Assembly: GCA_013076295.1 (NCBI GenBank) | Contig: RQOL01000531.1 | Location: 3,720,001 to 3,784,000, forward strand | Direction: 5' to 3' | Source of the DNA: Sanderia malayensis | Lineage: Eukaryota > Cnidaria > Scyphozoa > Semaeostomeae > Pelagiidae | DNA length: 64,000 bases | Part shown: positions 10,937 through 21,594 of the stretch, piece by piece | Position numbering within the stretch: position 1 is the first letter of the stretch | How the letters are laid out: each line of letters opens with the position of its first letter | Translations under genes and position numbers: made by a program | Notes under the pieces: model-generated | Database searches by the model: none | What the model saw: the letters and a program-made list of their open reading frames with translations, nothing else | What the model was told of the DNA's origin: nothing

Positions 10937-13900
10937 TTATCTTGTTTTCGTTTTCCTTGTCAGTTTTTTTGCTTTGTCAGCTTTGCAAACTTTTGGCTTC
11001 TTTGTTGATGCTTTATCGTGGTCGGCAGAGCTTGCAGATCTGTGTATATAGAACAAAATAATTCTACATTGTAATCATAAATGAAACTACAAAAGATTAA
11101 TCGTATAAAGAGATAAATAGCTTAATTCCATAGCAGAACAATGTTTGTACCTTTTTCTTGTTTGCTGTAGAGGACAATCCTTTCTTTTATGACCAATTTC
11201 ACCACACTTATGGCATGAAAGGGGATCTTTATTTCTCCTGATAATTAACACAGTTGAAAAAATTAAATCTCAAATTTATTGGCTGCAATAGACAAAGGGA
11301 AATGAAAATAATGTTATAGTTAGAAATTAAAAAGCATAAAGCGAGCTATAATAAGAAACATAATAACATAAAGATTACATTTCACAATCGTGCGAGCTGA
11401 TATCACATTTATTGCAAGTAGAACAATGTTCGCGATTTGGCTTGACACATTTTTGGCACAAATCGCAATGTACGTATGTTCTTCCATCCTTAGAAATAAA
11501 AAAATTATGTTTGTTCAAGCGGAAGAATTTTATATATGCAAAAACAATGATCTGGTGTGATAATAATGTAACACGGTTTTGGCGTTAATCGATAAGCCCT
11601 CGATAAACGATCCATTACCTTAGAGGTACAAGCATTACATCTGCTACAATGTATATTTTCCATTGCAACATATCGAGTGCATTTCTTGCAGTATCTGAAG
11701 ATGAATTACAAGCAATTAGCAACGAATAGCAATAACATTATTCAAATGCTTTATAAATTCAGATAATATGTAAAGGAAAGAAGCTAACTGCTGCGATAGT
11801 TATTGGTAAAATTAAACGAAAAGAGACAAGTTTTATTGCAGTGGTCACCTGTATCCTTCGTTCTTGGGCAAAAAAAACTTTTCATCGGCAATGTTTGTGA
11901 ATATTCGAATAGGCGAGCCTCTCTGCTCGTCTTTAGATTTCTCTTTGTATGTCGGATGATTTTTGTAACAAACCTGAAACGAATAAAATAATAAAGTGAA
12001 ATATAGGAAGAGAATGGGTAGACAAAATACAAAATGATCGGAGTATTAGAAAATGGAATACCGTAATGCTTCGATTAAACGCTTGGGGCGTTTATTAAAT
12101 TTTGTGATATTTTAGGGGGCCTTTATTTGAGGGGGCGTTTAAAAGAAGCACTACCGTATGAGAAATATGTAATAAGTGACCTTGTAGTCCATCATTTTCA
12201 GAGATGGAAAAGATTCAACGACATGATTTTCAAGAAAATACGGAAAGATCATCAGAATAGCCATTTCTTTCTCTTCCAAAAGTGATTTCTTGGCTAACAA
12301 ATGACAAAAAAAGAAGCACTGCATAGAGGAAACAAAAAAGCTTGGCTGCAATAATAATTGCGCTCATTGGGGGCGGCGCTCTTTAACTTTATTTCTTTCA
12401 AATGCGGCGCTCATACGAGGGCGGCGTTCATACGGGGTCGGCGCTCACTGGACTACTGGAGAAAATACGGTAACCTTGTAATCCATCATTTTAAGATGGA
12501 TTACAAAGCTTGATAAGACATTGAAAATGATTGATTAATGAAAATAACAATGTTTGTATACCACTTCCAAACTGCAGCAATTTCTTCAAAGCTGACGCGA
12601 GAATTGACATGACTCCACCAAATGGAGGGTCCATGACAAGGGCAATCTTACTGGGTGAAGTATCGCCAATGAAATTTGCAAAGTCTTCTTTGCATTCCTC
12701 TCCACCAAAGAAATAGTTGGTGAACATATTGTAGCGAAAAAACATGGAGCCAAAGAATTGTGCCTGAAATGATTGAAGAAACGGTTGATTAATTGTTCAA
12801 CATATCCATGCAGAAAGATATACAAGAGAACTGAAGATACTGGAATAAGCAACCAAGCAAAAGGAAAATAAACTCAAAGAACTTCTTCCTCACTTCAACC
12901 TGCTCAAATCAGGTGATCAGAAATATTGTAAGTTGTGAATATGTTTGTGTTTGTCTGCTCAGTGATTGTTATGATATCAATAGAGGTTTATCGAGTCATG
13001 AACAGAAGGGCTTATGAGTGTGACGTTTTGAGAGATACTTCTCTCATCATCAGGCATGTATGATAATTTAATTTATTACCTGACTAGGTATTGGTAGTGA
13101 ATACTTACATATCTTTTGTCAAGATCGAGAAGAATGCTGCTTTGCTTGCATTGCTTGTTTTTCCTCTTCATTATTTGTATCTTTTCATGGATCCTAATAA
13201 GAAAATTAAAGACTTTTTACAATGTTTAACAAGACAAACATCGAAAATTTATACTATAATATACAATATAGTATACACAATATCACTGGAAAACTATGAA
13301 GAAAAAGGGTGAACTTCAAAACTTTACCTTGGTACACCAAGACAGATTATTTTTTCAAATCCAAGACGCGTCAGTGTATTGATGATAACATGGCAAGATT
13401 TATCAGAAAATAGATATTGCTGTAATGAAAACCAGACAAAGAAATCACCTAGCCATTGATCAACATAGCTTTGCTTGGGCCGATAGAGATTTTTTAAGAT
13501 AATAAAAATTTTGGAAAGAAAAGAAAAAGCATTGGTTACAGCATTTGTTTTCTTATTTTCTACTGGTGTCATAAATTTGCTTGGTTCTTGAAGATCAGAA
13601 GATGACAACTGTCTGATCTGATGAGAATCGTGGTTTTTTGAAGTTGTAGAAGTCATAAGGATACTACAATCCACACAGAATAAAAAGCTTTCGTTGATGT
13701 CGCTAGATAGCTCATCTTTCCAAAACTTCACTAATTTTTCTACTTCATCCTTCTCCACTTGCAGCTGGTTCTTTATTTCGTTTTGAAGAATGGTCTTGCC
13801 TGTTGTCAATTTCTCATCAACCCATTGAAAGAAAGAACATCCTTTTCTGTCTCTTGATGCAGAGCATGCAAAGAATTTTCTCGATGTCTTGTCTTTAAAG

Positions 13901-14670
13901 TATCTTTCAAAAATAATGGTTGGTCCTGCGGATAAGAGAAATAAGAAACACTAAAATAGAGCAAAGTAAATAAGCAGATAGTTACATGTATATTCTAATC
14001 TCTACCCTATCATCCTGTCCTTCTCAAATCTAAATATTAAAATCCAACCTAAACACGTATCGTAAAATCCAACCAAATATATTATAATCAACTAAGATGA
14101 GTGTGAAATAGAACTAAATTAAACAAAGCTGATAGAGAAATATTATGTAATATCAAAGAAGTACAAATTTCAACTTATACCCAAATCTGAGCATTAATCT
14201 TAGCGGAAATTGCAAAAATACATGTAATGGATAGTTGGATGGCGAACAACGTAAGTTACTACCAATACAATGCAATGCAAGTAGTAATGCAATGCAATGC
14301 AAGTAAACCCAACTATGAGTTCATTTAATTTGAGAACTTTTAACATTTACTGTTTTAGTTTAAATAATTTTAGCCTTTAGCTTTGTAAAATTTTGCCAAT
14401 TTTAATTTATTATTTCATTTATTGTTGATATATTTATTTATAAAATACTTATTAAGGTGACATTATAAAGGGGATGAGTAATGGTACACGCAATGAAAGT
14501 TTACAAACGCTTTTTATATCAGAATAGTTCATATAATGATGCAAAAACAAGCAATATTGCTGATGTAGCAAGTAATGCATACCATGAGGACAAAATGGCG
14601 CTTCTAAATCCACATCAGGTGTGAAAACATCGACCCCTAGCCCCCTCTGTATCTTCGAATTGTCCGCCAT
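10937..14670 (-). CDS. ZCCHC4: ZCCHC4, 28S rRNA N6-adenosine methyltransferase
   Basis: Eleven exons (14670-14583, 13925-13540, 13419-13328, 13193-13109, 12763-12562, 12272-12181, 11973-11849, 11694-11619, 11488-11379, 11237-11151, 11039-10937) join in frame to 481 residues; human is 513. Order: N-terminal GRF-type zinc finger (CPHG.., FFACSASRDRKGCSFFQW); the ENKKTNA|QYLFSDKSCH segment; Rossmann methyltransferase fold with LGFEKIICLGVPR and catalytic DPPFGG near residue 262; IFPYFLENHVVESFPSLKMM; then a Cys/His-rich DHHC-like zinc region (YCKKCTRYV, HCSRCNACTSK, HCDLCQKCVKP, HCSTCNKC); and a CCHC knuckle CHKCGEIGHKRKDC; with a basic tail. The family installs one m6A in large-subunit rRNA in the nucleolus and supports translation. 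Introns contain MITEs (12059-12160, 12362-12475) and a dispersed repeat (12932-13056). Confidence 0.96.
12059..12160. mobile_element. Small MITE, CCGTAA-type ends
   Basis: Begins ta|ccgtaatgcttcgattaaacg and closes with the imperfect inverse (cgtttaaaagaagcactaccgta). It shares the word gcttcgattaaacgc with 20827-20940 and end style with 47207-47467 and about 37327-37499. It lies in ZCCHC4 intron 6. The segment 12362-12475 (gcggcgctcatacg repeats ending atacggta) looks like a related degenerate copy in the adjacent intron. Confidence 0.55.
12932..13056 (+). repeat. Dispersed repeat, copy 1 of 2
   Basis: About 125 bp starting gttgtgaatatgtttgtgtt and ending ctctcatcatcaggc. It is clearly homologous, over its whole length, to 30142-30265 in a DNAAF9 intron (shared words gaatatgtttgtgtt, tcagtgatt, gtttat, gtcatgaa, tatgagtgtga, gttttgagaga). 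Family unknown. Confidence 0.65.
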
Positions 14671-14965
14671 TATTGTGCTCCACGTGCAATTGCTTGCAAG
14701 TACAACACAACCACAACAACTTCCAAACTCTTGCCTCTATCACTCCATGACGTAATTCAGGTTGAGGCTCGAGTCAATGAGCTGAAGAATTGGCAATGAT
14801 TAACAGCAGGCAGCAGGTTGCTACTATGCTTCGCTGCTTTCGATAAAAACACAACATTCCATATTGAATATATCCCATTTTAAGATCAAACAATATAATA
14901 ATTACATGGACGCTACAGCAATGCAAATATATTCTTTAACTGTTTAAGTTACACACAAAGACATA
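14671..14965. promoter_or_regulatory. Short bidirectional promoter region
   Basis: Only 295 bp separate the ATG of ZCCHC4 (-) from the ATG of the next gene (+). The stretch includes a CRE-like tgacgtaa at about 14749 and is less AT-rich than its surroundings. Bidirectional use is inferred from the gene arrangement only. Confidence 0.5.
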
Positions 14966-16106
14966 ATGGTTAACTGTGTGACGTGCAAGAAAGCTTTTAA
15001 AAGCAGGGTTGGAAAGGACAAGAACACACGATGCGAAAGGTTTGAAATAACTATGTAAAATACTTGTAATATTCTATAAAAAACCATTGTAATATAATAT
15101 GATTAAGGTGATAATGTAAAACTCTGTGATATAATGAATAAACATATTTCGTAAAACGATTAATAAAGGATCATATTTGACTTAGCTCTTTGAATGTATC
15201 GACTGTTTGTTACCTGCAGATAATTGTTTTAGAAAATGCAATTTTTAAATTTCCAGGTGTGCTGAAGTTTGGAGAGAACTGCAACTTCGCGAAGACGAGG
15301 AGGGAAGGAAAGAAAAGAATCGAGAACTGGATTTACTAGAAAGAGAACTCGATTTGAAGAGCAGACAATTGGAGATGGAAAAACAGAAAGTCACTTTGAA
15401 AGAAACATTGTCATCTGGAAACAGTGTTGAGTTGACGTGCTTTTATGATGAACAAATGCAGGAAAAAGTTCGCAATCTTCTTAAAGGTAAGCCACTCAGT
15501 GATAAATGAAAGAGAAAACATAGGAAGAAAAGGACATTTAATCCCATGTCGCTCCAGGGTCGCATAATGCGACTGGACGTGTCGCTCCAAATGCAATCTG
15601 CCGCTCCAAATCAAATCTGCCGTACTTAATCAAGTTCAACATCGCTCTTGTCATGCACTAAATTCACCTATTTGATTCGGCGCATGAGAAGAGCGACGTT
15701 TAACCATGTTTAACGTCATAAAATCTTGAATTCAAATAGTTTCAGCATGATTGTTCCCTCTGTTTTAGGTGCCCATCTTGCTCTACCTGGCCCAGAAAGC
15801 CGCGAAAAGACCCCCAAATCAACAGATACTACATACGACACCGAAGATTTGCCCGCATACAGAAGTAGAACCTCAACATTCGATAAAAACGACTTGGTTG
15901 GCCATAGAAGAGTTCGTTTTGAGCCAGATGTAAACAGCTCTCCGAATCATAAAAAATTCAGCAGCAAAGCAGACGCCAGCAATTTATCAGAATGCCGAAA
16001 ACCGCGAAAACTTCCATCAGTAGAAGGACTGCGAAGTAGATTGATATGTAGACATAGGCTAGAAGATGAAGGATCCTCGTTTGGAAGTGGAGGCTCTGTG
16101 GATTAA
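14966..16106 (+). CDS. Small zinc-motif and coiled-coil protein, unknown function
   Basis: Three exons (14966-15039, 15257-15486, 15769-16106) join in frame to 213 residues. The first ~30 residues hold two CxxC pairs (CVTC ... CERC) that could bind one zinc ion. They are followed by a strongly charged heptad-like helix (roughly residues 30-85; RELDLLERELDLKSRQLEME) and a Ser/Arg/Lys-rich disordered tail. The tail contains RRVRFEP, which fits the RVxF docking motif for protein phosphatase 1 and is preceded by basic residues; that role is speculation. It is head-to-head with ZCCHC4, and intron 2 (15487-15768) contains no obvious repeat. I do not recognise a named family. Confidence 0.8.
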
Positions 16107-16638
16107 CATCATCCTCGTTATCAAGGCAACCTCCTTTCAGTCCAATTCTTGGTTTTCCAGCCATGGTCGTAAAGCTATACTTAGTTTAGCTGCGATGTGC
16201 TTAAAGCCGACTCAAAAGGGACAAAACAGGCTCACAAAAAGGCTCACATGGGACAAAAAAGAGACAGTGTTGTTAAATCTCAATTGGTTTCGTGATTAAA
16301 AATTTAATCAAACGATAAACTTAAACCGAAATGCGAGCTAAAAGTCTCTAAATACAAAGTAGAACAATAACATCGAATTTCAAGAACAATTAAATCCAAA
16401 ACAGACTTGATATATGAATAAACAATTCTTCAATTAAAATCATTTTCAAACAAATAGTAAATAAATCTCATAACATGAGAGTAAAATTAATATCGTTCTT
16501 TTTAAAAAATGTCCTACTAAACAGAAAAAAGTCTGTAACAGACAATCTGTCATAAATTCCTCCAATCAAAGGCCTCCTATATCACATGATCTTTTCGATC
16601 CTCCAGTCATAATTGGTCACATGACATTGGTTGTCCAA
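16107..16638. other. Convergent intergenic stretch
   Basis: Between the ends of the 14966-16106 gene (+) and MAEA (-). AT-rich with aataaa-like words on both strands (for example around 16410-16470); presumably both 3' UTRs. No further gene seen. Confidence 0.5.
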
Positions 16639-19600
16639 TCACATAACGTAAATTCTCTGTGCATCGTCTAATTTGAACTTCTCTTTGGTTCGAGGACATT
16701 GGATAGTGTCGTCATCCCCAAGTAAAGCCATCGCCTGCAAGGCCTTCAAAACAAACACAAATTAACAAAAATACCAACCCCCGTTAGCAAACCAAAATAA
16801 CAATGCAATAACACGCCAATTCACGTTTAACCAGGGGGTAACTTACGTTCTCTCCGTACGCAAACCCGTTCGGCAGCATCATCGGAGGATTGTGTTCGTT
16901 TATAGCCTCGCCTGTGAGATGACAGATCAGCCTCGACTGGGCGCAGTGAGCGAATGGCAAGTGCTTTGCGAGGTTGTTAAAAAGACGATTGCACACTGGG
17001 CAATCTGTACTCTTCTCATCGTCATGGTAACAATGCCTGTGGTTAAAACTGTCAAGGAATTACTAAATTCTTTTTGCTGATGTTCAAATCACCTCCGGTT
17101 TGAGTCCAAGTGCAAGGGAAACAGTATTACCCTAAGAACTTAGAAATTGGACCCTTGGGACCACCAAGATATTGTTTTAAAACAATAGACCATTGTTCTA
17201 TATATTGCTTTTAATTTTAAGAGAGATTTTTCCAATTTCTCTCCTCTTTCATCAATTTTAATTTTTCAGAAAAATACTAAGCTCATTGGTTTTAATGTTT
17301 CTCAGTGGCATGGTTATACAGCACTGCTATAAAGAACTTAAGAGGGCCCACATAAACACTTTATTATGTCAGACGTTTGCTGAGGGTCAATTGAAATATG
17401 AAGCCGTTTAATGGGGAATTTAATTGTGTAAAGGGCACTTGGCTTGATAGCTCATGTGAATTTTTCCCAAGTGTTGTAAGCTTACCCAATTATTTTTAAA
17501 TCTTATTGTCAGTTTATTGTAATTAAAAGTTTGAGTTATGAATATGAATTGAATTGGATTGTATTGAAAGTGTATTTCACTGTAGCTGGCATCTGTGAGA
17601 TAGAAATTCATTGTACCAAGATTGCATCATTGTAACGTGCATACGCAACAAGGATGAATGTGGTACTGTATGCATGAAAAGATACGGTGTTTTCAAAGAT
17701 GCCAGTCCACACTGCAAAGCAACTTCAAGCACTGACTGGCAATTCAATTGATGAAGAGCAAAATTCTCATTGCGAAACTGCTGCACAAGATCTTCCCAAC
17801 GATTGTTATTGAACAATTCCTGGTGAAAAAATGGATGAGATGCACAGGAAAATTATATTAAGTATCCAAAACACTGCTTTTAATTATGCCCCATCAATTT
17901 TTAAATTTCAAACAATGATTAAAGTGCACTTGATTAAACCATAAAATTTTTCTGAAGTTTACCCAAAAATCTTCTCAAGCCCCCACCTCTATTAAGCCCC
18001 CCTCTCAAATAATTCCCCCTCTGGAACCTTGACAATTAAATAAACCAGGATTGTTACAACACAAGCATGCAAAATTCACGAAGAGAAACAATAAACGCAA
18101 AAAGATACAAGATGGTGACAAAAAGATGACAAAAAAAGAAGCGTGTAGACTAGGCAAAATTATAAATTAAGTATTGGAACTCATACCTGATATCTTGGTG
18201 ACTTGCAATCAGGTTTAAATGCTAGTAATGCCATTGTTTTCTGAATCTCAGGTATGCAATGGCTGTCGTTACTTGCAAGACTGAAATGCTTCCTCGCATA
18301 CCTTCATGAAAAATTCACACGATTACAAAGAAGAATATATCAAATGAATAAATGAATGAGATGTTTTATGATTCAAAGACAGTTGAGTCTTAAAATAATG
18401 AGCCTTGTTGGAAACCTGCAGATGTTTTAACACATAAAGAGTTTAAGAAAAAGACATTTAATTCACCATACTGAAAGTTTGGTAAATAAGATACTTGCTG
18501 TATAAAATATTTAAATGCCAACTGCATATAAACGAAATGAAAAATTTTTCAAAACAATAATTACTTACAAAACAGCTTCCATTCTCCTTTCTTCTTTTAT
18601 CAATTCCACAAATTCTTGAATCCTAATGTTTAATTCAAGTGAACTCTAAAAGCCAAACAAGGAACTGAATTTAATAAATAATATATTGCCATCTTTCTTT
18701 ATCAACTCTAACCAGAAAATTTTGATTAATCATGCTAAGTGACGGCGAAAAAAGCTGCCATATGTTTATCAAATACCACAGGATCCATTTTACATTTGAG
18801 AATTTAATACCTTCATCTTTCTAAGCTTGGATTTGTTTTCATGACACCATGCAAGGCAGGGTGCAGAATTTTTCAAATGAAGGGCTTCTTCAACTTTCCG
18901 AGAAGCAAGAAATAAATCAACATCAACATGTTTCTGAAAGCAAAAAAAATGAATCATCATAGGAAAAAAATGAATAATCATAGGAAAAAACAGAACACAA
19001 CAAGGAACAAACGTCATTATTGAATTTATTCAGAGTTTCCTTATATTTTAGTTCACATCAGATAACTAGGTCAATAAAGCATCACTCAAATTTCTTAAAC
19101 TAGACGACAGCTGTACCTCCACTCCCGATGTCTTGGCCATCAGACAAGCTGTTTCATAATATCCGGACCTAAGAAAGTGATCCACCAACATTCTGTCTAA
19201 TCTTTCTCTCTTCCAAATTATCTTAACATGTCTTCGTTTGTCGGAGTGCTCTTTTAAATGTTCAACTCGAGCTTTGCAATTCTTAGCAGTGTCCTTCTCC
19301 ACACCCACTGCATCTTCAGCCTGAAGAAAAACATCAAACGCTATATTTTAAGGTTTTTGGAATGTCTTAAAATAAATTTTTATTGCGGTGTACCTATACT
19401 GAAACACCACTACATCAAATAATTATTTAAATTATATGAACCTTTCTCTTCAAATCTTTTAATTTCTGAACAATAGAATTCAAAGATGCAGTTGCTTCAG
19501 AAACTGTTGTGTTGGAATTCAACTCGTTTATTTGAGTTCCAATATGTGATACCTCTTTATCGATTATCTTTTGGGCATTTCGGAACTTCTTGTTCAGAAT

Positions 19601-19750
19601 TTCGTATGGAACCTGCGAAAAAGAAAATACCCTATAATCAAAGATAGGCCATGACAATTAGTTTCAGGCCTAAAATGGACATAACAGAAAGAGATAGATA
19701 CTTAAACATACCTTGAGTGTTCCGTGCTCGAGTGCTCTGATATCAGACAT
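16639..19750 (-). CDS. MAEA: MAEA, RING subunit of the CTLH E3 ubiquitin ligase
   Basis: Nine exons (19750-19712, 19612-19442, 19320-19117, 18933-18811, 18645-18569, 18301-18187, 17819-17686, 17036-16847, 16734-16639) join in frame to 382 residues; human is 396. Order: [20 protein letters not shown] coiled region; LisH near residues 111-137 ([18 protein letters not shown]); CTLH segment ([36 protein letters not shown]); CRA-like region ([18 protein letters not shown]); and a divergent RING from about residue 300 ([35 protein letters not shown]). MAEA pairs with RMND5 as catalytic RING of the CTLH/GID complex in cytosol and nucleus. The Cys and His positions of the family RING appear present. 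The last acceptor was chosen to keep the family spacing before CPRTK. Confidence 0.97.
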
Positions 19751-19870
19751 TTTGTAGAAATTCTAATTTCATTATCTAACATTGACCAACATTAACTAGA
19801 GACTCGAAAGCACTGACAACAACTATAAAATAAAAAATTAATGAGTTATGAATCGGTGAGTGGGGTGGGG
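19751..19870. promoter_or_regulatory. MAEA: MAEA upstream region
   Basis: Only about 120 bp lie between the MAEA start codon and a 342 bp inverted-repeat arm, so the core promoter and 5' UTR must sit here or inside the hairpin. No TATA box in a convincing place. Confidence 0.35.
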
Positions 19871-20662
19871 TTGGCTCGGAGCGCCAGAAAATGGAGAAGC
19901 CAGAAAATAGAGAAATTGAGGCTCCCAGAAAATGGAGAAATCTTTGTTTTCTTGCTTATTTGTTGTTGATTACCTTCCAGAAACACTTCTAAGACGTCGG
20001 GAATGTTGTTTTGCAGGTTTTTGCCAAGTTTAAACAAATTTCCAATAATATAAGTGATGTTTTAGTGCATTTTAAAACCTCACAGTGCTGCAAAAACACT
20101 TAGGCCACTTTTTTTTCATAGAAACAACAAAATTTCGTGATGAATTGAATGACAGGGGAAGACGGGGGTGCAATTTGCATTGAAATTATCGTAAAATATT
20201 ACAAACCTTGCATGATGTGAACAATCGTCATTTTTAAGCAAAGTAATTGGTGATTTTCCTTGCTGTATTTATTATTAAGGTGACATTATAACAACCAACT
20301 AATATTATTATCCATATTTCTGCAAGGTTTGTAATATTTTACGATAATTTCAATGCAAATTGCAACCCCGTCTTCCCCTGTCATTCAATTCATCACGAAA
20401 TTTTGTTGTTTCTATGAAAAAAAAGTAGCCTAAGTGTTTTTGCAGCACTGTGAGGTTTTAAAATGCACTAAAACATCACTTATATTATTGGAAATTTGTT
20501 TAAACTTGGCAAAAACCTGCAAAACAGCATTCCCAACGTCTTAGAAGTGTTTCTGGAAGGTAATCAACAACAAACAAGCAAGAAAACAAAGATTTCTCCA
20601 TTTTCTGGGAGCCTCAATTTCTCTATTTTCTGGCTTCTCCATTTTCTGGCGCTCCGAGCCAA
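19871..20662. repeat. Long near-perfect inverted repeat (342 bp arms, 108 bp spacer)
   Basis: Left arm 19871-20212 and right arm 20321-20662 are reverse complements of equal length with only about five mismatches noticed by eye, for example gacgggggtgc against gacggggttgc. The spacer contains ttattaaggtgacattata, a word also found at 14450-14468. The mirrored 61-residue open frames in the arms are consequences of the repeat. This is most likely a foldback or miniature element; transcripts across it would form a long hairpin. No clear target duplication was found. Confidence 0.88.
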
Positions 20663-20728
20663 TACAGTTGGAATCGGTCGGTTCGGTTGGCAAAAGATAC
20701 TAGTGGCTCGGCTCTTACAATAGGGGAG

Positions 20729-20940
20729 GGGACAAAAGTCCTGGGACACCTAGAATTTTAGCAAGTTTTCACAGCGCATACTTCATCCCCCTCCCCCCAA
20801 AACAATGTTCTCTGTAGAGGCTTATAGTGATGCTTCGATTAAACGCCCCTCTTTTCTTAAACGCCCCATCGAATAAAGGCCCCGCTATTGTAAAATTTTT
20901 CTCAATAAACGCCCCCTCTATTAAATGCACTCTGGAATAG
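20729..20940. mobile_element. Truncated GTGGAC-family MITE followed by a CCGTAA-type MITE
   Basis: 20729-20820 (ggggacaaaagtcctgggacac ... caaaacaatgttctctgtag) aligns with the left half of the MITEs at 35661 and 46161 but lacks a right end. It breaks into tagtgatgcttcgattaaacgcccc (about 20827-20940), which resembles the 12059 element with its cgcccc repeats. This reads as one element cut by another. Confidence 0.55.
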
Positions 20941-21250
20941 ACCTAACCCTAACCCTAACCCTAACCCTAACACTAACCGATACACCAAACACTGTCAGTA
21001 GCATTATGTCATGTATACTCCTGCGCAGTAGCCTATTTATTGCACTACGCATACACACCCACCTTTACGGCCTCTAACCCTAACCCTAACCCTAACCCTA
21101 ACACCAACCCTAACCGATACACAATACACTGTCAGTAGCATTACGTCATATATACTCCTGCCCAGTAACCAATAATTGGCACTGCGCATACACACCCACC
21201 TTTACGGCCTCTAACCCTCTAACCCTAACCCTAATCCTAACCCTAACGCG
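20941..21250. repeat. Telomere-like satellite, interstitial CCCTAA arrays
   Basis: Three short (ccctaa)n runs (about 20943-20972, 21071-21115, 21205-21247) separate two ~95 bp unique blocks. The blocks share gtcatatatactcctgc, actgcgcatacacacc and acctttacggcctctaac. They are related to the 134 bp satellite at 63262-64000, which carries gtcatatacgctcctgcgc and actgcgcattctgaccacc. This is a satellite family with built-in telomere motif, not a chromosome end, because genes continue on both sides. Confidence 0.8.
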
Positions 21251-21594
21251 TTCTAGATTTTTGTTTTTCCCTTTTCCAAAAAGGTTAAATCCCTTGTTGT
21301 AATATTTATTTTTAGCTTGCTGTTGACACAGGTTATTGGTTTAGAATAGAGTCACGCCTCACGTAGGATATCAGTCATCACGTTTGAGCAATGGTTTGTG
21401 AATAGCAACTCAGATACAAAGTTTTATTTAACCTGGAATTGTCACTTTAATTTGTGTGATAATGACACATATTGAATTGCCTGGAAATGTTCTTGCTGGC
21501 CTTACATCGAATTGCTAGTTACATTTTCGGCTTCTTTAAGAAACATGAAACTTCGCGACAGTTAAAAAGCCCACCAAATTCTAAAGACACAGAA
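21251..21594. other. Upstream region of the ankyrin gene
   Basis: No gene or clear repeat. It includes tgacacaggttattgg and other unremarkable AT-rich DNA. An earlier ATG at 21545 is followed quickly by an in-frame stop, so the downstream ATG at 21595 was used. Confidence 0.4.

Noticed and set aside
19846..20723. Mirrored 61-75 residue open frames
   Set aside because: Identical in both hairpin arms and overlapping on both strands; explained by the inverted repeat.
20941..21250. A true chromosome end
   Set aside because: CCCTAA runs are short and interrupted, and genes continue on both sides.
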